Program-made: the position numbers and the translations under genes
The notes under the pieces: generated by a model
Databases searched by the model: none
Told to the model about the DNA's origin: nothing
The model's input: only the letters and a program-made list of their open reading frames with translations
Shown: positions 15,464 through 22,216 of the stretch, in pieces
How positions within the stretch are numbered: position 1 is the stretch's first letter
How the letters are laid out: each line of letters opens with the position of its first letter
Source of the DNA: Acanthamoeba sp. SK_2022b
Taxonomy: Eukaryota; Discosea; Longamoebia; Acanthamoebidae
Length of the DNA: 25,236 nucleotides
Direction of reading: 5' to 3'
Assembly (NCBI GenBank): GCA_027943245.1
Contig: JANDJZ010000910.1
Coordinates: 1 to 25,236 of the forward strand

Positions 15464-15498
15464 GCAGCCCCCCAAAACGGGGGCCTGCAACCTTTTTT
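15464..15498 (+). terminator. Terminator-like hairpin antisense to island genes
   Basis: On the plus strand, GCAGCCCCC(C)AAAACGGGGGCCTGC is followed four bases later by six T. Its direction is opposite to the genes on both sides. It lies in the 188-nt stretch (15414-15601) between the tape measure and the next gene, which otherwise holds no recognisable gene. Confidence 0.4.
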
Positions 15499-15601
15499 GT
15501 GGACGTTTAGAAAAGGAAGACTGGGGCGCGGTGTCCGTCGCGGCATGCCCAGATTCGGCAGCATCCCCCCCTCCCATCAGCACCATGCAGGGCCGGACCT
15601 C

Positions 15602-15757
15602 TCAGCCGGTTGCACAAGTTGCCGTCGTCGCCTTCGGTGCTTGCTCCCACATCTGCAAACTCCATATTTCGCGGCGATAAAAATCCTCCTGGGGGCGCGG
15701 TGTCCTAGCCGTCTTGCCTTGAACAAATCGAATGCCCCCCGGGGCCTTATCGGACAT
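15602..15757 (-). CDS. Small phage protein, 51 residues
   Basis: The frame begins MSDKAPGGIRFVQGK, then RPQEDFYRREIWSLQMWEQ. Its ATG overlaps the last codons of the upstream 56-residue gene, typical of translationally coupled phage structural genes. No family is recognised; the ribosome binding site is weak. The last residues are low in complexity. Confidence 0.5.
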   Translation of the reverse strand: MSDKAPGGIRFVQGKTARTPRPQEDFYRREIWSLQMWEQAPKATTATCATG

Positions 15758-15917
15758 GCTCTGACCACGCCTCGCAGAACTGCACGGCCTCTTCGGGATC
15801 ACTGGCTTGGTGGACCACCATTCGCCTGCGGAACACCAGCCAGTGCCCCTGTGCTGCGTCGTAGCTCAGGCCAAAGCCCAGCGCCTTCACGCGCTCGTGT
15901 GCATCGTGGAACGTCAT
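15747..15917 (-). CDS. Small phage protein, 56 residues
   Basis: Begins MTFHDAHERVKALGFGLSYD and ends CEAWSEHVR. The ATG shares one base with the stop of the upstream 72-residue gene (TGATG), so translation is probably coupled. Charged and probably folded (Trp, Phe, His distributed throughout). No family recognised. Confidence 0.6.
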   Translation of the reverse strand: MTFHDAHERVKALGFGLSYDAAQGHWLVFRRRMVVHQASDPEEAVQFCEAWSEHVR

Positions 15918-16135
15918 CAGTGCAGCACCTCCGCAGGAGCCTTGCCACTGACGAAGTTGTCGACACCGGCCACGAATACATGCCCACAGGACGTGTGCGC
16001 GATGATCACCAGCGTGTCGCCGTCTTCCGCAATCTCGGTGTCGATTTGGTCGATGATGACCAAGCGGCCTTGCTGCAGGCTGTACTCCAGCAATTGCGCA
16101 CTGATGCTGCGCGTAGCGTCGTCCATAGTCCTCAT
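15917..16135 (-). CDS. Small phage protein, 72 residues
   Basis: Begins MRTMDDATRSISAQLLEYS, with a beta-rich middle (RLVIIDQIDTEI, DTLVIIAHTSCGHVFVAG). The start overlaps the upstream stop as ATGA. Position between capsid and tape measure suggests a head-completion or connector-sized role, but I do not recognise a family. Confidence 0.6.
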   Translation of the reverse strand: MRTMDDATRSISAQLLEYSLQQGRLVIIDQIDTEIAEDGDTLVIIAHTSCGHVFVAGVDNFVSGKAPAEVLH

Positions 16136-16404
16136 CGGGCATCCCTCCCGCGCTTCACAGCCAGCGTCCAGGCCGGACCATCGCCTGGTCGGCTTGCGGT
16201 CTTGTGGTTGCAGTGCCAGAGGCTCCCGTCATGCGTGACAAAAGTACCTTTGTCATAGACCTTGCCGGTCTCATGTGGCCCGTCGTAATGAAGCGGGGCC
16301 GCCTCAAGCGCAGCAATCCGATCCTTCAAGGGCAGCACTGCCTCAAGTATCACTTTGCCCAGCTCAGCGCCAAAGGCTTCGAAATCAAAGTACTGGCCAC
16401 TCAT
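16132..16404 (-). CDS. Phage protein with C-terminal carbohydrate-binding-like module
   Basis: 90 residues. An N-terminal helix (LGKVILEAVLPLKDRIAALEA) is followed by a module with YDKGTFVTHDGSLWHCNH and GDGPAWTLAVKRGRDAR. This is the compact chitin-binding/CBM5-12-like fold pattern widely found next to capsid genes in proteobacterial prophages, perhaps as a capsid decoration. The ATG at 16404 has a strong GGAGG site, and the gene starts 2 nt after the stop of the 27-residue gene. Confidence 0.75.
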   Translation of the reverse strand: MSGQYFDFEAFGAELGKVILEAVLPLKDRIAALEAAPLHYDGPHETGKVYDKGTFVTHDGSLWHCNHKTASRPGDGPAWTLAVKRGRDAR

Positions 16405-16406
16405 GT

Positions 16407-16490
16407 TCAGCCTCCATAGCAAACGCCATTGATCACCACCACATCGCTGCCGGCCAGTGAGGCCAGTGCTGCGTCTTTCTGCTCTTGCAT
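16407..16490 (-). CDS. 27-residue phage micro-protein
   Basis: MQEQKDAALASLAGSDVVV followed by INGVCYGG and a stop. The ATG is preceded by GAGGTG at good spacing, and the gene fits exactly between the capsid stop (16499) and the next start (16404), so it is likely translated. No function is known. Confidence 0.55.
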   Translation of the reverse strand: MQEQKDAALASLAGSDVVVINGVCYGG

Positions 16491-16498
16491 GGTCCACC

Positions 16499-17602
16499 TC
16501 ACGCAACGACGGGCTCGCCACCCACGGCCACGGGATCGCCACCCGCAGTGACAAAGCTGCTGGACGCTTCCGTTGAGAAGCCCGTGATGGTCACCACAGC
16601 ATTTGCACGACCTACGGTCCAATTGACGATGCGCTCCACCCGCAGAGCAACCGAATTGTTCTGCCACAGAGACACCATCTGAGCCGGTCCAGATCCGGGT
16701 GTATCGCTCATCAGGATGGCGCTCTGTTCCGAGCGGGCAGCTTGAATGCCGTCCTCTGCATAGAGGATGGAAGCTGCGTCCAGTAGCGTGATGCTGGTGC
16801 CGCTCGAGTCGTAGGGAACCCCTTCACTGGTGATGACCGGCAGCCCGGCCAGAGTGCCGCCCAGGGCGCCCAGATCGTTGGCTTCGCCGCTGGCACTCAA
16901 AGCCATTCCGATAGCCACTGCAGCGCGGGGATGCATCACCCAAGCGGCCGTCATCAGGCTGCCTGCAAATGCCGCAATGGCGCGCTCCACATCAGCGCGG
17001 ATTGCATCTGCTGTGGATCCTGAGGATGGGATGGCGACGGCGCCGGCAGTGACTGCAGCAGGCCGTTCGTTGGTGATACCTGCGTTTCCCGGGTCAATGA
17101 AGGCACTGTCCGTCGCCACAGCGATGGCATTGGCGAGGTCATCGCGCAAGGTGATCTCTGCGGTTGGGCCGAATGTGATGAGCTCCTCACTCACCACCAG
17201 CAGGCCTGCGACCTTGGTGGGGCCGAGGCGCATACGGTTGAACGCAGCAGAAGTGACGGGCTTGATCTTTCCCTCGCCGACCCAGTAGGAAACAGCTCCT
17301 GCAGACTGCGTCGCAACGGGCGCTTTGACGGGCACCCTGCGCAGGTTCGCCAGCCGGCCGACGATGGTCAACGGACGCACGACCTCCAGGAATTCCAGCT
17401 GTGCACCGCGGCTCTCAGCCAGGCTTCCAGCCCAGAGGTCGTCATGCAGAGAGCCCGCTGCGACAGCGGCCTTCATGAGCGTGACTACCTGGCTTGTGGC
17501 CCCCCACCTGCGCTGTGCCACGGTGAGCGCATTGCGGACGCCGGGGGCCTCGGCAAGAGCGATGACGCTTCGGACAAAGGTGGACCCTCGATATTGACTC
17601 AT
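16499..17602 (-). CDS. HK97-fold major capsid protein
   Basis: 367 residues. The order LTIVGRLANLRRVPV, SYWVGEGKIKPVT, LLVVSEELITFG, AFIDPGNAG and AAWVMHPRAAVAIG is the Phage_capsid (HK97) pattern. There is no long N-terminal scaffold (delta) region with a coiled coil, and no prohead protease gene is adjacent, so this may be a capsid that assembles without proteolysis, or the head module is incomplete. The ribosome binding site GGAAGG precedes the ATG at 17602. It follows an excisionase-type HTH gene, with 93 nt between, not a portal or terminase gene as in a normal prophage. Confidence 0.88.
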   Translation of the reverse strand: MSQYRGSTFVRSVIALAEAPGVRNALTVAQRRWGATSQVVTLMKAAVAAGSLHDDLWAGSLAESRGAQLEFLEVVRPLTIVGRLANLRRVPVKAPVATQSAGAVSYWVGEGKIKPVTSAAFNRMRLGPTKVAGLLVVSEELITFGPTAEITLRDDLANAIAVATDSAFIDPGNAGITNERPAAVTAGAVAIPSSGSTADAIRADVERAIAAFAGSLMTAAWVMHPRAAVAIGMALSASGEANDLGALGGTLAGLPVITSEGVPYDSSGTSITLLDAASILYAEDGIQAARSEQSAILMSDTPGSGPAQMVSLWQNNSVALRVERIVNWTVGRANAVVTITGFSTEASSSFVTAGGDPVAVGGEPVVA

Positions 17603-17695
17603 GGTGAACCTTCCAAATGTTTTGATGCTTTGATTTCATCTGCGACGCCGCTTTTACGCGAGGCCGTAGAGGGGAGTTACGGGAACTTCAGTGGC

Positions 17696-17995
17696 CTAAC
17701 ATGGGCCGTCATCGCGTGTGGACTCGATCCAGCGCGCGAGATCATCCAGGCGGTAAGTCACGCGGCCACCTTTGATGCCAATGCGGTAGTGCCGTGGGCC
17801 TTTGCCCTCGGCGCGCCAATTCGCCAGCGTGTCTTTGGCAATGCCCAGCAATCCGGCTACGGCCTCATCGGTGACGCGACCATCTCCAGTGATGAAGTGC
17901 CCGGCCTCACGGCATGCGGCTTCCAACATGCGGAAGCTGCTGGCTGCGCGCTCCTCGGGCGTCGGCTCCTCGGACGTGCTGAAGGTGCGTTCCAT
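17696..17995 (-). CDS. Excisionase/AlpA-type helix-turn-helix protein
   Basis: 99 residues from the ATG at 17995. An acidic N-terminus is followed by a MerR-like HTH (VTDEAVAGLLGIAKDTLANWRAEGKGPRHYRIG) and a wing ending TYRLDDLARWIESTR. Proteins of this shape act as excisionases or local transcription regulators. A TTG at 18025 would give 10 more residues but has no ribosome binding site; the ATG has GAGGAGG at rather long spacing. Its place directly before the capsid gene suggests control of the structural operon. Confidence 0.7.
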   Translation of the reverse strand: MERTFSTSEEPTPEERAASSFRMLEAACREAGHFITGDGRVTDEAVAGLLGIAKDTLANWRAEGKGPRHYRIGIKGGRVTYRLDDLARWIESTRDDGPC

Positions 17996-18011
17996 CGGGG
18001 TGCTCGCCTCC

Positions 18012-18275
18012 TCAAACCGGGCCAACCGTCGATCCCACCAGCAAATCTGTGCCGTCTATGCAGGCGATGAAGCATGTGACTGTCGGCAGTGCTCCCTGGC
18101 GCATACGAACGCGCAGCTCCATCTCCCCGCCTTCCAGGATGCGAGCCAGGAGCGATGGATGCCGGCTTTTGTCTGTGCCGTTCATGCAGCGCTTGGTGAT
18201 CTCTAGTGCATCGAGGAGGAACCGCTGGGCCAGTTCTTCCGCATCGGTCTTCTGGGTGTCTTGTTCGCTCGTCAT
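18012..18275 (-). CDS. Hypothetical island protein, 87 residues
   Basis: Begins MTSEQDTQKTDAEELAQRF; helix in the first half (LLDALEITKRCM), strands later (MELRVRMRQGALPTVTCFIACI). AAGGAA precedes the ATG at 18275. Part of the tightly packed leftward set after the ATPase. No family recognised. Confidence 0.6.
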   Translation of the reverse strand: MTSEQDTQKTDAEELAQRFLLDALEITKRCMNGTDKSRHPSLLARILEGGEMELRVRMRQGALPTVTCFIACIDGTDLLVGSTVGPV

Positions 18276-18285
18276 GACGGTTCCT

Positions 18286-18642
18286 TCAATGTTTGGTGTT
18301 GGACTGGCCAAGGACATAGGCCGGATATGCCTGTTGCAGATGGGCAAGCAGGTCGGCGCGCAGATGTGGTGGAGTGGAGAGGCAGTCCTGGCGCATCTGC
18401 TCGCGGGCTGCAGGGCTGTCGTTCCAGTGGTCGCAGACATGCATGGCGACCTGGTGCAGCTGGACCGTCACGCGGCGCAGCTGCTTCACCAGGCCAATGA
18501 GCTCGGACTTGTGGAGGACGACCAGTGCACGCTGCTCGGACGTGAGGGCATTTGCGGGCACGGACAGCGACTCGCCATCGGCCGTGCACTGCAGATCAAT
18601 GCCGCTGGCCAGCAGGTCGGCGAAGAGCTCGGCGGCGGTCAT
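18286..18642 (-). CDS. TubC-docking-domain-like small protein
   Basis: 118 residues. MTAAELFADLLASGIDLQ, then LTSEQRALVVLHKSELIGLVKQL, matches the pattern of TubC N-terminal docking domains (aeLl..L...Gi.L, followed by an Arg/Ala loop and HK.eLi.LL). In phages and islands such domains occur near primase or replication genes and not only in biosynthetic enzymes. A His/Trp-containing C-terminal helix follows. The start overlaps the ATPase stop (ATGA) and has a GGGAGG site. Confidence 0.6.
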   Translation of the reverse strand: MTAAELFADLLASGIDLQCTADGESLSVPANALTSEQRALVVLHKSELIGLVKQLRRVTVQLHQVAMHVCDHWNDSPAAREQMRQDCLSTPPHLRADLLAHLQQAYPAYVLGQSNTKH

Positions 18643-20003
18643 ATGACCTCCCGGGCATCGCCAGCTTGAACATGCCCAACCAGCGAAGATGCCCCGAAGG
18701 TGCCCAAGATGCCCTGTTTTAAAAGTTGGGCACCTTGGGCATCTTCGAGGGCATCTTCGCGCACACCCACCGCTGCGAGCCATTCCGGCTTGGGCACAAA
18801 TCCATCCGGAAGCGACCAGTACCAGCCGGCACCCATGCCGCTTTTTTGGGGCTTCACGCCCATCTTTTCGCGGGTCGTGCGGATCTGCTTTTTGCTGTAG
18901 CCCATGCTCACGAGAACCGTTTCGACGCCCCGAGCCGGCGTCGAACCATCACGCAGCTCCGCCCACAGCAGCATCGGCAGATCACTCTTCTCGGCCGGGA
19001 CCTCGTCCTGGTCCTCATCCGGGTCCGTGAGCAGGTCACGGGCCGAGCCCTGCACAGCACCACCCCATCCGATGCGCGAGGCCTGGATGCCGGGCAGTGG
19101 CTCGCATTGCTGGAGGTGATAGGAGAACCCACCATCGTCAGGACCAATGTTGGATTTGGTGCGGGCCAGAATGCGGGCGTCCTGGCCGTCCTCCAGGCTC
19201 TTGACCTTGGCCGCGACCATTACCACCCGGGCGACTGCGGTGAAGGCAACACTGCCAACAACCCGCTGCGCAGGATCCACGCCCTGGCCACCCTTGGCGA
19301 AGTGCGTGATGCCCAGGACGGCGCAATCGCAGGCTGCAGCCAGATTCACCAAAGGCTGCAGCGCGCGGCGGACCTCGGTGTTCTTGTGGCTGTCTCCCGT
19401 GACCGCAGAGACCACGGGATCGATCACCAGCAGACGGATGCCACCAATCCCTTTGATCGCCTCCAGCAGCCCTTGCAGGTCGCGCGCTGGATCAAAGGGC
19501 TGGACCTCTCCCTCTTCGCTGCGGGCTCCCTCAATGAAGAAGCACCGCCCCCGCTCGGCCCCGGCCGCAAGCAGGCGGGGCAGCAAGGTGTCTGCCGGGT
19601 CGTCCTCACCGCTCCAGATCAGGATGTTGCCGGCATCACAGCGGCTCTTGTCGGGCCAGTAGCCACCGATGGTCACGGTCGCCGCCATCGTCAGCGCGAG
19701 CGTGGTCTTGCCCTGGCCAGGAGCGCCGGCCAGGATATGCAGCTTGCCCAGGGCCAGCCAGTGCTCCCACAGCCAGCGAATGGGCTCGGGGTTCAGTTCG
19801 GTGCCGCAGGTCAGCACCACCGTGCTTGCATGCGTACTGGGGCGCGTACCAGGCTGCGTACCGAAGTCCTCCGAGTAGCTCTCCAGCGGGGGGAAGGTCG
19901 GATCTGGGGGCGCCTGGGGTGCCCTGGCCGGCGGGCGGTAAGCCAATGCTGCGGCGACGTTAGCGTCCACCGCCGCAACGGCCGCGTTGTTTCGTCCATT
20001 CAT
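18639..20003 (-). CDS. RepA/RecA-like AAA ATPase (replicative helicase type)
   Basis: 454 residues. An N-terminal Pro/Ala-rich linker (to about residue 60) leads into a RecA-fold ATPase: Walker A GAPGQGKTT (about 93-101), ILIWSGEDDPADTL (127-140) and Walker B LLVIDP (191-196), followed by GITHFAKGG. This is the AAA_25/RepA-type hexameric helicase seen in plasmids and integrated elements; it probably works with the zinc-ribbon protein upstream in replicating the island. The last 100 residues (after about 340) form a winged-helix-like end (SKKQIRTTREKMGVKP). The start at 20003 has GGAGG and overlaps the upstream stop as ATGA. The 3' end carries a long inverted repeat. Confidence 0.85.
   Translation of the reverse strand: MNGRNNAAVAAVDANVAAALAYRPPARAPQAPPDPTFPPLESYSEDFGTQPGTRPSTHASTVVLTCGTELNPEPIRWLWEHWLALGKLHILAGAPGQGKTTLALTMAATVTIGGYWPDKSRCDAGNILIWSGEDDPADTLLPRLLAAGAERGRCFFIEGARSEEGEVQPFDPARDLQGLLEAIKGIGGIRLLVIDPVVSAVTGDSHKNTEVRRALQPLVNLAAACDCAVLGITHFAKGGQGVDPAQRVVGSVAFTAVARVVMVAAKVKSLEDGQDARILARTKSNIGPDDGGFSYHLQQCEPLPGIQASRIGWGGAVQGSARDLLTDPDEDQDEVPAEKSDLPMLLWAELRDGSTPARGVETVLVSMGYSKKQIRTTREKMGVKPQKSGMGAGWYWSLPDGFVPKPEWLAAVGVREDALEDAQGAQLLKQGILGTFGASSLVGHVQAGDAREVI
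18685..18746. repeat. Nested inverted repeat inside the ATPase 3' end
   Basis: AAGGTGCCCAA (18697-18707) and TTGGGCACCTT (18726-18736) are perfect inverted copies, extended outwards by GAAGATGCCC (18685-18694) and GGGCATCTTC (18737-18746). The two halves form a stem of about 21 bp around an 18-nt loop. It lies in coding sequence for the last 40 codons, so it may slow or regulate translation between the ATPase and the next gene, or be a protein-binding site such as an origin element. Confidence 0.6.
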
Positions 20004-20458
20004 GCATACACCTCCGCAATGCGCAGCACCCGACCAGCTGCCTGCATAAGGCGAGTGCGCTCCGTTTCGGAAAGCACCACGCCGCGGCCGATGTTCCCTG
20101 CGACAACGGCGATGAGGTTCACCTCCGTCATCAGGACTTCGAGGGCTTGGCGCGGCGTGAACGGGGCCGGAGCCGTGGGCGGTTGCTTGCCGTCATCCAC
20201 CCAGGCCCCCAGATCCTTGGCCGCCTCGATGAACTCCAGGCCTTGAACGGCCATGTGGTAAGCCAGCACATCACCACCACGCGCACCACAGCCAGCCATG
20301 CAGACGAATGCGCCGCTCTGCAGGTTGATGCGCATGGAATCGCTACCTTGGTGGAACTGGCAAGCCGTGGTAACCCACTTCTTGCCCTTGCTGAGGGCAA
20401 GACCCTGGGCCTCGTAGTAGCTGCGTGGGTCTGGGAGACGATCGCGTTCAAACGTCAT
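20000..20458 (-). CDS. CHC2 zinc-ribbon primase-like protein
   Basis: 152 residues. The zinc ribbon has Cys33-x2-His36 and Cys53-x3-Cys57, followed by GARGGDVLAYHM, the pattern of DnaG-type CHC2 domains (template recognition in primases). There is no TOPRIM domain, so it cannot be a complete DnaG-type primase by itself; it may combine with the adjacent helicase or a host primase. The ATG at 20458 has GGAGGG 9 nt upstream. Its stop overlaps the ATPase start (ATGA), so the two are translated together. Confidence 0.75.
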   Translation of the reverse strand: MTFERDRLPDPRSYYEAQGLALSKGKKWVTTACQFHQGSDSMRINLQSGAFVCMAGCGARGGDVLAYHMAVQGLEFIEAAKDLGAWVDDGKQPPTAPAPFTPRQALEVLMTEVNLIAVVAGNIGRGVVLSETERTRLMQAAGRVLRIAEVYA

Positions 20459-20459
20459 G

Positions 20460-20639
20460 TCAGAAGCCCTCCGACAGCGTTTGGACTTCCTCAGTTTTGA
20501 GGACGTCATCACCACCGAGCACAGACATCACCACGCTCTTTAGATGCCGGCCGACGACTTCCAATTCATAGGAGGCCTGCAGTGCGAACTCCACGCGCTC
20601 GCTTTGCGCCTTGGAGGTGAAATGGCGGTTAGTCGGCAT
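20460..20639 (-). CDS. Hypothetical island protein, 59 residues
   Basis: Begins MPTNRHFTSKAQSERVEFA and ends EEVQTLSEGF. Mostly helical and acidic. The ATG has a strong GGAGG site, and its start lies inside the last codons of the upstream gene, so translation is probably coupled. It ends 1 nt before the primase-like start. No family recognised. Confidence 0.6.
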   Translation of the reverse strand: MPTNRHFTSKAQSERVEFALQASYELEVVGRHLKSVVMSVLGGDDVLKTEEVQTLSEGF

Positions 20640-21117
20640 GACGTACCTCCGCTCCAAAGAAGTCCAGCAATTCAAAAAGCACTTCGAACTGGCGTTGTGC
20701 TGCAATCAACCTGCGGTAGTACAGGGAATCGGGTCGGCTGAAGGTCTTCGCGGCCAGATTCACGGCAGCCCCAGCCATGAACCACTTGCTCTCGAAAATG
20801 TTGAGATCCAATGGAATCTCGGCAAGGAGCAGGCGAACATGGGTCAGCGCCAGATCCATAGCAAAGTCCACGTCTACGTCCTTTTCGTCCCAACCGGAGT
20901 CCTCGCAGCGTTCCTCAATCACCTCCTCGAGACTCCGCTCCACATACGAAGTGATAAGCAGCATCGTCTGCTGCAGCGTGGGCATGGGCTGCGCCACCGC
21001 AGACAGAGGCAGACCCAAAGCAATGCAGTCCAGAGCGTCACGCGGCTGCATGTCAGACTTTTTTTGGCAAGGCTTCGCCTGCACTGCCACGCGGGCAGCG
21101 TTTTTCTGAGTAGCCAT
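20629..21117 (-). CDS. Hypothetical island protein, 162 residues
   Basis: Begins MATQKNAARVAVQAKPCQ. Helical body with acidic middle (ERSLEEVIEERCEDSGWDEK) and ends FFGAEVRHAD. GGAGG precedes the ATG at 21117. Residues 18-21 are encoded by A-AAA-AAG, a sequence that can promote -1 slippage in general, but the -1 frame gives no recognisable product. No family recognised. Confidence 0.6.
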   Translation of the reverse strand: MATQKNAARVAVQAKPCQKKSDMQPRDALDCIALGLPLSAVAQPMPTLQQTMLLITSYVERSLEEVIEERCEDSGWDEKDVDVDFAMDLALTHVRLLLAEIPLDLNIFESKWFMAGAAVNLAAKTFSRPDSLYYRRLIAAQRQFEVLFELLDFFGAEVRHAD

Positions 21118-21120
21118 GGT

Positions 21121-21372
21121 TTAGACCTCCGTCTTCCGGGTGAGGGCGGGATTAGTCGAGGTGGCGTCCAGGATGGACTTTCCGATTTCGATCAGATGGA
21201 AGACTCCCCAGAGCTTGTCATCCGTGGAATCCGCTGCCATTCCATACAGCAGGTCTTTGGCAGAAGCCAAATAGCAGGAAGCCTGTTCCAAAGCGTCGCG
21301 GGCGGGCGTGTTGGAGTCAATGACCAGCTGGCAACCATCGAGATCGCCGAGTTGCGCTTGCATTGCAGACAT
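21121..21372 (-). CDS. DUF3077-like small protein
   Basis: 83 residues beginning MSAMQAQLGDLDG. The section ARDALEQASCYLASAKDLL and LWGVFHLIEIGKSILD matches the pattern of DUF3077-type small helical proteins found in prophages and genomic islands. Function unknown. GGAGGG lies before the ATG at 21372. An in-frame ATG three codons on (21363) is less well placed. Confidence 0.55.
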   Translation of the reverse strand: MSAMQAQLGDLDGCQLVIDSNTPARDALEQASCYLASAKDLLYGMAADSTDDKLWGVFHLIEIGKSILDATSTNPALTRKTEV

Positions 21373-21375
21373 GGT

Positions 21376-21875
21376 TCAACCCTCCAGGCTCAGGTCGAGG
21401 CCGCGCAGGGCAGCCAGGGCTTGCACAGCCTTGCGGCGGGCAGGCTTTGGCCGGCGCTGGGCTGACGCAGGTAGAAGACAGCCATGCTCAGCGCATTGTG
21501 AGCATCAGCAAAGGCCTGGATGGGGTCAGAAGTGCCCGTGGCGGGCGTGGGCGCAGCAGTGTGCGCACGATGGGATGCAGTCATGGTCTTGGTTCCTTCG
21601 GGAGAAACAAGGAAGACCACCTTTTGCGTTTTCAAGCACAGCAGGTGGACGAGATGTTGAAAACACGCCCGAAGTCGTGCGGCCATCCTCGCGGCTAGGC
21701 CCATCTCGCCCGTAACCATGAGGCGATGCACAAACCAGTGCATCGACCAAAATTTGGGCGTGACAAAACCCCGCTTGCAGGTGGGGGTTGCGACCTCTTC
21801 GAGTTTGGTGTTTTCAAGCACCGGGCCTCTCGGCTTGCCATCAGTGTAGCTGTTCCGCAGGGAAGTGCAATACAT
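21376..21875 (-). CDS. Icd/Ash-like phage protein, probably frameshifted at 3' end
   Basis: The unbroken frame is 21390-21875 (161 residues): MYCTSLRNSYTDGKPRG, CKRGFVTPKFWSMHWFVHRL, then LLCLKTQKVVFLVSPEGTK. That pattern fits the P4-phage-associated host cell division inhibitor Icd-like or Ash family next to AlpA genes. An internal ATG at 21584, behind GAAGGAA, could start a shorter product. After DPIQAFADAHNALSM and the following YLRQPSAG the frame becomes unusual and stops at 21390, while the neighbouring frame gives PARRKAVQALAALRG and LDLSLEG with a TGA at 21378-21376, right before the next gene's ribosome binding site. A one-base loss near 21440-21450 explains this. The ATG at 21875 has GAGGT upstream overlapping the AlpA stop. 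Confidence 0.55.
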
Positions 21876-21883
21876 GTCGCACC

Positions 21884-22072
21884 TCACTTCTTGGCTTGGG
21901 CGTCGCGCCAAGCGATCAACTGGTCACCCGGGATGACGGTGCAGCGAGCAGACAGCCGAATGGGCTTGGGGAAGTCCGGGCGGTTCTTGATCCAGCGCCA
22001 GAGAGTGGCGGTGCCGATACCCAACAGGTCAGCGGCTTGCTTGGGTCGGTAGGACTGGGAAAATGAGGTCAA
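21884..22072 (-). CDS. AlpA-family transcriptional regulator
   Basis: 62 residues. RPKQAADLLGIGTATLWRWI is a MerR-like HTH and FPKPIRLSARCTVIPGDQLIAW is the wing typical of AlpA regulators in P4-like elements. Such proteins turn on excision or early genes. The start appears to be TTG at 22072 behind GGAG; no in-frame ATG is suitable. It is followed at once by the Icd-like gene, forming the usual AlpA-Icd pair. Confidence 0.75.
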   Translation of the reverse strand: MTSFSQSYRPKQAADLLGIGTATLWRWIKNRPDFPKPIRLSARCTVIPGDQLIAWRDAQAKK

Positions 22073-22164
22073 TGTTCACTCCATTTGGCCCCGCGTTGCA
22101 TCAAGTGCTGCGGTATGGAGTCATTAGAAGAAATAACTGAGTTTTTAGAAATCACACTGTGCTT

Positions 22165-22216
22165 GCAGAGTACGTATTCTGCTAGCGAAGTACGTACTCT
22201 GCTAGCTGGGTACAGA
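22165..22216. promoter_or_regulatory. Three tandem operator-like dyads, 20 bp apart
   Basis: GCAGAGTACGTATTCTGC (22165-22182) and GCGAAGTACGTACTCTGC (22185-22202) are near-perfect 18-bp dyads centred on TACGTA. A third, weaker copy is centred on TACAGA (22211-22216). The spacing is 20 bp centre to centre (about two helical turns), so proteins would bind on the same face. They lie between the AlpA start and the cargo gene, overlapping the cargo gene's stop. Binding partner unknown. Confidence 0.6.

Noticed and set aside
18726..20246. A 506-codon plus-strand frame
   Set aside because: Opposite the AAA ATPase and primase-like genes, whose Walker and zinc motifs are clear.
21060..21072. A-AAA-AAG slippery sequence in the 162-residue gene
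   Set aside because: The -1 frame gives no recognisable product and no stimulating structure is evident at the right distance.
22165..22216. CRISPR-like repeat array
   Set aside because: Units are 20 bp end to end without spacers; better explained as operator dyads.
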